NCBI GenBank assembly: GCA_045589215.1
Contig: JAZNOQ010000146.1
Location: forward strand, 1-16,767
Direction: 5' to 3'
Length of the DNA stretch: 16,767 bases
Origin: JAZNOQ01 sp045589215
Lineage (GTDB): Bacteria; Bacillota; Clostridia; Oscillospirales; CAG-272
Shown piece by piece: positions 13,172 through 16,767 of the stretch. Within the stretch, counting starts at the first letter, position 1. Every line of letters begins with the position of its first letter. The position numbers were made by a program, and so were the translations under genes. Below the pieces are notes generated by a model. It saw only the letters and a program-made list of their open reading frames with translations, did not search any database and was not told the origin of the DNA.

Positions 13172-13627
13172 TTACGAATACATCCCGTTGCAGCTCATAT
13201 ACGCGTAAAGCTGCTCGCCGTGCTGCTGCTCCTCTGCCTGAATGTGGTTCAGGAGCTTGCGCGCCGCGGGATCCTTGAACTCAAAGATCGAGGTGTCGTA
13301 GAGGGATGAGACGTGCTTCTCGGTCGACAGCATATCCTTGCAGAGCAGCGCATCCGCCTGTCGGTCTGCGTCCGATGCGTATTGGTAGGGCGTGCAGTGC
13401 GCGTTGCTCGCGTTTTCGAGCTTTGCGGGAGTCTGCGGGACCGTCCCACCCATCATCGTGGTGACCGTCTGAAGGTGGTTTTCCTCGACCTTCGCCATCG
13501 AGGTGAAGAGCGCACAAAGCTCTGACGACTTCGCCATCTCGGCGTACTTCTTGTACTTCGCGATGCAAAGCTCCTCCTGTCCCTTCATATCCTTCAGGAG
13601 ACCCGTTTCCTTTTGCGTAAGTGTCAT
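13172..13627 (-). CDS. CotF-like spore coat protein (ferritin-like four-helix bundle)
   Basis: This 151-aa protein matches the clostridial spore coat group with a CotF/ferritin-like domain. Helix 1 contains GQEELCIAKYKKYAEMAKS, helix 2 AKVEENHLQTV, then a linker, then LSTEKHVSSLYDTSIFEF and LNHIQAEEQQHGEQLYAYM. It ends in the characteristic SCNGMYS. The Glu and His residues in EExxH-like spacing could bind metal, but this is not shown for the coat proteins. The start follows GAAAGGAAG. It is a single-gene unit with its own terminators. A promoter candidate of sporulation type lies at 13673-13702. The closest alternative annotation would be rubrerythrin-like protein, but the rubredoxin part is absent. 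Confidence 0.85.
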   Translation of the reverse strand: MTLTQKETGLLKDMKGQEELCIAKYKKYAEMAKSSELCALFTSMAKVEENHLQTVTTMMGGTVPQTPAKLENASNAHCTPYQYASDADRQADALLCKDMLSTEKHVSSLYDTSIFEFKDPAARKLLNHIQAEEQQHGEQLYAYMSCNGMYS

Positions 13628-13672
13628 ATTTTCTTCCTTTCTCGTTTCTTTGTGGATTTGGGGTTACGAACC

Positions 13673-13702
13673 AAGTATGCCCGAGACGGGGAAGGATTAT
13701 TC
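13673..13702 (-). promoter_or_regulatory. Candidate sporulation promoter of the CotF-like gene
   Basis: On the minus strand GAATA (13698-13702), 18 nt, CATACTT (13673-13679). This fits the sigma-G consensus except for the last base; sigma-E, which also uses a CATA-type -10, is an alternative for a coat gene. It sits within 10 nt of the divergent trkA promoter. Confidence 0.45.
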
Positions 13703-13710
13703 GAAGTCCG

Positions 13711-13739
13711 TTGACAAATCCGACAGACTGTGGTAAAAT
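13711..13739 (+). promoter_or_regulatory. Sigma-A promoter of trkA-trkH
   Basis: TTGACA (13711-13716), 17 nt, TAAAAT (13734-13739), about 57 nt before the trkA start. The -35 is perfect. Confidence 0.8.
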
Positions 13740-13795
13740 AATACTCGGTAGTACGCGCTCCAAATTAACGTATGTATGCAAAGGATCGTATAGTT

Positions 13796-15151
13796 ATGAA
13801 AATAGTAATTGTCGGACTCGGAACGATCGGAAAGACGATACTCAAAAGCCTGTCGGGTGAGGGACATACCGTAACGATCATTGACGAGAATAAGGATAAG
13901 GTCGAGAGCTTGATCGAAAAATACGACGTGTTCGGCGTCGTTGGAAACGGTGCGTGTGTTGATATCCAAAGAGAAGCGGGCGTAGAGGATGCGGATCTTG
14001 CGATCGTCCTCACGAACAGCGACGAGCTGAACGTGTTCGCCTGTCTTGTAGCAAAGAAGATCGGCGTGAAAAATACCGTTGCCCGCGTCAGAAACCCCGA
14101 TTACAGAAAGCAGATCATGGAGATGAAGGACGAGCTCGGGATCTCTATGATCGTTAACCCCGAGAGAGATACTGCCGCAGAAATATTTGATCTGATCAAT
14201 CTGCCGTCCATCGCGCAGGTCGAGCGCTTTGCAAAGGGTAGGGTCCTGCTTGTGGAGATCGTCGCCGAGAAGGGCTGCTCCCTCGTCGGTGAGACTCTGA
14301 TCACCCTCGGCAAAAGGCTGAAAACGAAGGTGCTGATCTGTGCCGTGCAGAGAGGTCAGGAGGTTACGATCCCGACCGGTAACTTTGTGATCGAGGAGGG
14401 CGACAGGATCCATCTCACCGCAGATGCAAAGTCCCTACACGACTTCTTGACGGAAGCCAATCTCATCAGATCTCCGCTGAAAAACATTATGATCGTCGGC
14501 GGCAGTAAGATCGGATACTATCTTGCAGACGAGCTGTCCAAAAAGAAATATAAGATCAAGCTGATCGAAAACAGACGTGACACCGCCGAGGAGCTTGCTG
14601 ATACACTTCCTCGCGTGACCGTCATTCACGGAAACGGCGCACAGCACGATCTCCTTCTCGAGGAGGGGATCGAGGCGATGGACGCGTTCGTTGCCCTCAC
14701 GGATATCGACGAGGAAAATATCATCGTTTCGATGTTTGCAAACAAAATGAAGGTCAAGAAAACGATCACGCAGATCAGAAGCGATGACCTTTATGGGATG
14801 CTCGACGAGCTCGGCATTGATAACAATGTCTCTCCGAAAAATATCGTCGCAAACCGCATCATCAGCTATATCCGCGCCCTTGCAAATACGAGGGGAAGTA
14901 ACGTTCTCACGCTCTACCGCCTGGTAAACGATCAGGTAGAGGCTCTCGAGTTCCTCGCAAAGAAGCAGGAGCGCATCTATGATAAGCCGCTCAAGGAGCT
15001 GAAGCTCAAGACGAACTGCCTCATCGCCTGTATCATCCGCGAGAACGAGGTCATTATCCCGAACGGTAACGACTCGATCAGACTCGGGGACAACGTGATC
15101 GTCGTAACCACGCATAAAAACTTCGACGACCTGACCGATATTCTTGAGTAA
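13796..15151 (+). CDS. trkA: Trk potassium uptake system regulatory subunit TrkA
   Basis: This 451-aa cytoplasmic protein gates the TrkH channel. It is two tandem RCK units. Each begins with a nucleotide-binding Rossmann fold: VGLGTIGKTILKSL followed by acidic IIDENKD in the first half, and VGGSKIGYYLADEL followed by LIENRRD in the second; each is followed by an RCK_C domain. The second glycine motif is degenerate (GGSKIG), as is usual in TrkA. NAD/NADH or ATP/ADP binding is known in the family, and c-di-AMP binds RCK_C domains in some Firmicutes proteins. The start MKIVIVGLG follows AAAGGAT; eight upstream codons in the same frame are unlikely. trkH follows after 14 nt. Confidence 0.95.
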   Translation: MKIVIVGLGTIGKTILKSLSGEGHTVTIIDENKDKVESLIEKYDVFGVVGNGACVDIQREAGVEDADLAIVLTNSDELNVFACLVAKKIGVKNTVARVRNPDYRKQIMEMKDELGISMIVNPERDTAAEIFDLINLPSIAQVERFAKGRVLLVEIVAEKGCSLVGETLITLGKRLKTKVLICAVQRGQEVTIPTGNFVIEEGDRIHLTADAKSLHDFLTEANLIRSPLKNIMIVGGSKIGYYLADELSKKKYKIKLIENRRDTAEELADTLPRVTVIHGNGAQHDLLLEEGIEAMDAFVALTDIDEENIIVSMFANKMKVKKTITQIRSDDLYGMLDELGIDNNVSPKNIVANRIISYIRALANTRGSNVLTLYRLVNDQVEALEFLAKKQERIYDKPLKELKLKTNCLIACIIRENEVIIPNGNDSIRLGDNVIVVTTHKNFDDLTDILE

Positions 15152-15165
15152 GGCGGCGGTGTGAT

Positions 15166-16707
15166 ATGAATTACAAAAAACTCGGAAAAATACTCGGCAA
15201 GATCATGCTGCTCGAAGCGATCATGATGCTCGCGCCCTTTTCGGTTGCACTGATCTACGAGGAGGGCGCGCGGAACGCGCTCGCCTTTCTCTTCCCGATC
15301 CTCGTTCTGTCAGCCCTTGGCATCCTCCTTCAGATCCCGAAGCCGAAGCGGGATCACCTCTATCAGAAGGAGGGCTTCGCGCTCACGGCTCTCGTTTGGG
15401 TCGTGATGACGCTGTTCGGGGCGATCCCGTTCGTCATAAACGGCGATATCCCGAATTATATCGACGCTTGGTTTGAGATCATGTCGGGCTTCACCACGAC
15501 GGGCTCGAGCGTGATCACCGATATCACGGCGATTTCGCATTCTACGCTCTTTTGGCGTAGCTTCTCGCATTGGATCGGCGGTATGGGTATCCTTGTGTTC
15601 GTCCTGATCTTCATTCCCGAAAGCGACGACGGCTCGTCGATGCACCTGCTTCGCGCGGAAAGCCCGGGGCCGCAGGTCGGTAAGATCGTGTCGAAAATGC
15701 GGGTCACGACGAGAATTCTTTATCTGATCTATCTCAGTATGACCATTCTCGAGATCGCGATACTGATGCTTGACAAGCCGATCCCCGGATATGAAAACGA
15801 GCAGTTCTTTATCAGCCTGCTTACGGCGTTCGGCTGTGCGGGAACGGGTGGATTTGGCGTCATCCCCGGAAGTATTGAGCTATTTCACCCCTTCTCTCAG
15901 TACGTCATATCCATTTTCCTGATCCTGTTCGGTATCAATTTCAGCCTGTATTATCTCCTGCTGATCGGTAAGGTCAGGCAGATCTTTAAGAGCGAGGAAT
16001 TCAAGAGCTATTTCCTGATCCTCGGCGCGGCGATCGCATTTGTCTTTATCAGCCTTGTTGGGCGCCTTGAGGCGTTCCCACAATCCTATACGACCGAGGA
16101 AGCTTTCAGGCACTCCTTGTTTCAGGTTGCGTCCTTGATAACCACGACGGGATACTCAACTACGGATTTCAGTGTGTGGCCGATGCTCGCAAGGACATCG
16201 CTCGTGGTTGTGATGTTCATCGGCGCGATGGCGGGCTCTACCGCAGGCGGTATCAAGGTTTCAAGGATCGTGATCGCCGTAAAGGGTGCATATATCAACG
16301 TCAGAAAGCTGATCAATCCCCGTTACGTTCCCAAGGCGAAGCTCGAAGGGAAGAATCTCGAGGAGCGCACCATCAACGATGTGTTTGCCTTTATCACGCT
16401 CTACTTCTTTATTCTCGTAGCGGCGATCTTCCTTCTCTCCTTCGATCCTATCAATGGGGAGACGGTTACGATCGTCTCCGATGCGGGAGCGTATACTGTG
16501 AAGCACGGATTTTTCTCAAATTTCTCTGCCGCGCTTGCCTGCATTTCAAATATCGGCCCTGCATTCGAGGCGGTAGGCCCCTACGCGAGCTTCGCGGGGT
16601 ACAGTGCGTTCTCCAAGATCATTTTGATCCTCACGATGATGCTTGGCAGACTTGAGATCCTCCCCGTTCTCATCCTCTTCAGCCCAAAAACGTGGAAAAG
16701 AATGTAA
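15166..16707 (+). CDS. trkH: Trk potassium uptake channel TrkH
   Basis: This 513-aa inner-membrane K+ translocating subunit works with TrkA. It has the four M1-P-M2 repeats of the Trk/Ktr/HKT superfamily, and the four selectivity-filter loops are visible: TTTGSSV, CAGTGGFG, TTTGYST and SNIGPA, each with the conserved glycine. Two additional helices at the N-terminus (IMLLEAIMMLAPFSVALIY and the following segment) mark it as TrkH rather than KtrB. The start follows an imperfect AAGGCGG and lies 14 nt after trkA, so the two are one operon. The stop lies 60 nt before the window end. Confidence 0.95.
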   Translation: MNYKKLGKILGKIMLLEAIMMLAPFSVALIYEEGARNALAFLFPILVLSALGILLQIPKPKRDHLYQKEGFALTALVWVVMTLFGAIPFVINGDIPNYIDAWFEIMSGFTTTGSSVITDITAISHSTLFWRSFSHWIGGMGILVFVLIFIPESDDGSSMHLLRAESPGPQVGKIVSKMRVTTRILYLIYLSMTILEIAILMLDKPIPGYENEQFFISLLTAFGCAGTGGFGVIPGSIELFHPFSQYVISIFLILFGINFSLYYLLLIGKVRQIFKSEEFKSYFLILGAAIAFVFISLVGRLEAFPQSYTTEEAFRHSLFQVASLITTTGYSTTDFSVWPMLARTSLVVVMFIGAMAGSTAGGIKVSRIVIAVKGAYINVRKLINPRYVPKAKLEGKNLEERTINDVFAFITLYFFILVAAIFLLSFDPINGETVTIVSDAGAYTVKHGFFSNFSAALACISNIGPAFEAVGPYASFAGYSAFSKIILILTMMLGRLEILPVLILFSPKTWKRM

Positions 16708-16721
16708 CATAAGAAAGAGGC

Positions 16722-16739
16722 TGAGCCCGAACGGGCTCA
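16722..16739 (+). terminator. Hairpin after trkH, no U-tract
   Basis: TGAGCCC (16722-16728) and GGGCTCA (16733-16739) form a perfect 7-bp stem with loop GAAC, 15 nt after the trkH stop. AGTCGG follows instead of a U-run, so it is either an atypical terminator, a 3' stabiliser, or part of an element continuing beyond the window. Confidence 0.4.
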
Positions 16740-16767
16740 AGTCGGAGGCCAAGCGGGCTTAGGAAGA

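Noticed and set aside
1..16767. Mobile elements, phage genes, CRISPR arrays, tRNA or rRNA genes
   Set aside because: None was seen on either strand; the only tandem repeat is the coding 39-bp repeat in htrA, and the mgtC duplication is of whole genes.

Overview
This window looks like chromosome from an anaerobic, spore-forming member of the Clostridia, probably one of the higher-GC gut lineages. The evidence is a sporulation sigma factor (SigG), a SpoVAC homologue and a CotF-like spore coat protein, together with strong AAAGGAG-type ribosome binding sites and G/C-rich third codon positions. I cannot name a genus. I see no phage, transposase, CRISPR, tRNA or rRNA.

Layout. (1) 1-675 is the 3' end of an ABC exporter subunit on the plus strand; its stop codon directly abuts the stop codon of convergent sigG (676-1446, minus). 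(2) 1589-4875 (minus) is a four-gene unit: a Crp/Fnr-type regulator, a lipoprotein substrate-binding protein, a permease and an ATPase of the nitrate/sulfonate/taurine type. Its promoter is overlapped by a large symmetric operator candidate, and a long terminator ends it. (3) 5104-7196 (plus) holds galE and galM, for galactose or UDP-sugar metabolism, closed by a bidirectional terminator. (4) 7258-8253 (minus) encodes a Ca2+/Na+ antiporter, and 8439-8888 (minus) a lone spoVAC. (5) 9264-9959 (plus) encodes an OmpR-type response regulator with no kinase beside it, followed by a membrane-anchored HtrA protease (10154-11458). (6) 11616-13082 (plus) holds two tandem MgtC/SapB membrane proteins behind a strong promoter whose transcript would begin with a perfect 12-bp hairpin. 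(7) 13172-13627 (minus) is the CotF-like coat protein, divergent from trkA-trkH (13796-16707, plus), a potassium uptake system.

How the genes fit together. Much of the window concerns ion and envelope homeostasis: Ca2+ exchange, MgtC proteins, Trk K+ uptake, envelope protease and response regulator. Sporulation genes are scattered among these. Each of the three sporulation genes (sigG, spoVAC and cotF-like) is preceded by a sequence of the form GAATA-N17/18-xATACTx. This resembles the forespore sigma-G promoter, suggesting a small regulon within the window that includes autoregulation of sigG.

The most unusual items are the symmetric operator at the Crp-regulated transporter promoter, the sigG promoter candidate buried in the terminator of the upstream operon, the 5'-terminal hairpin of the mgtC pair, the PhoB-like repeats before the response regulator, and a 14-bp-stem structured element between the response regulator and htrA. 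Nothing here is clearly an entirely new system. The other genes belong to recognisable families, but the transporter's substrate and the regulators' signals are unknown.
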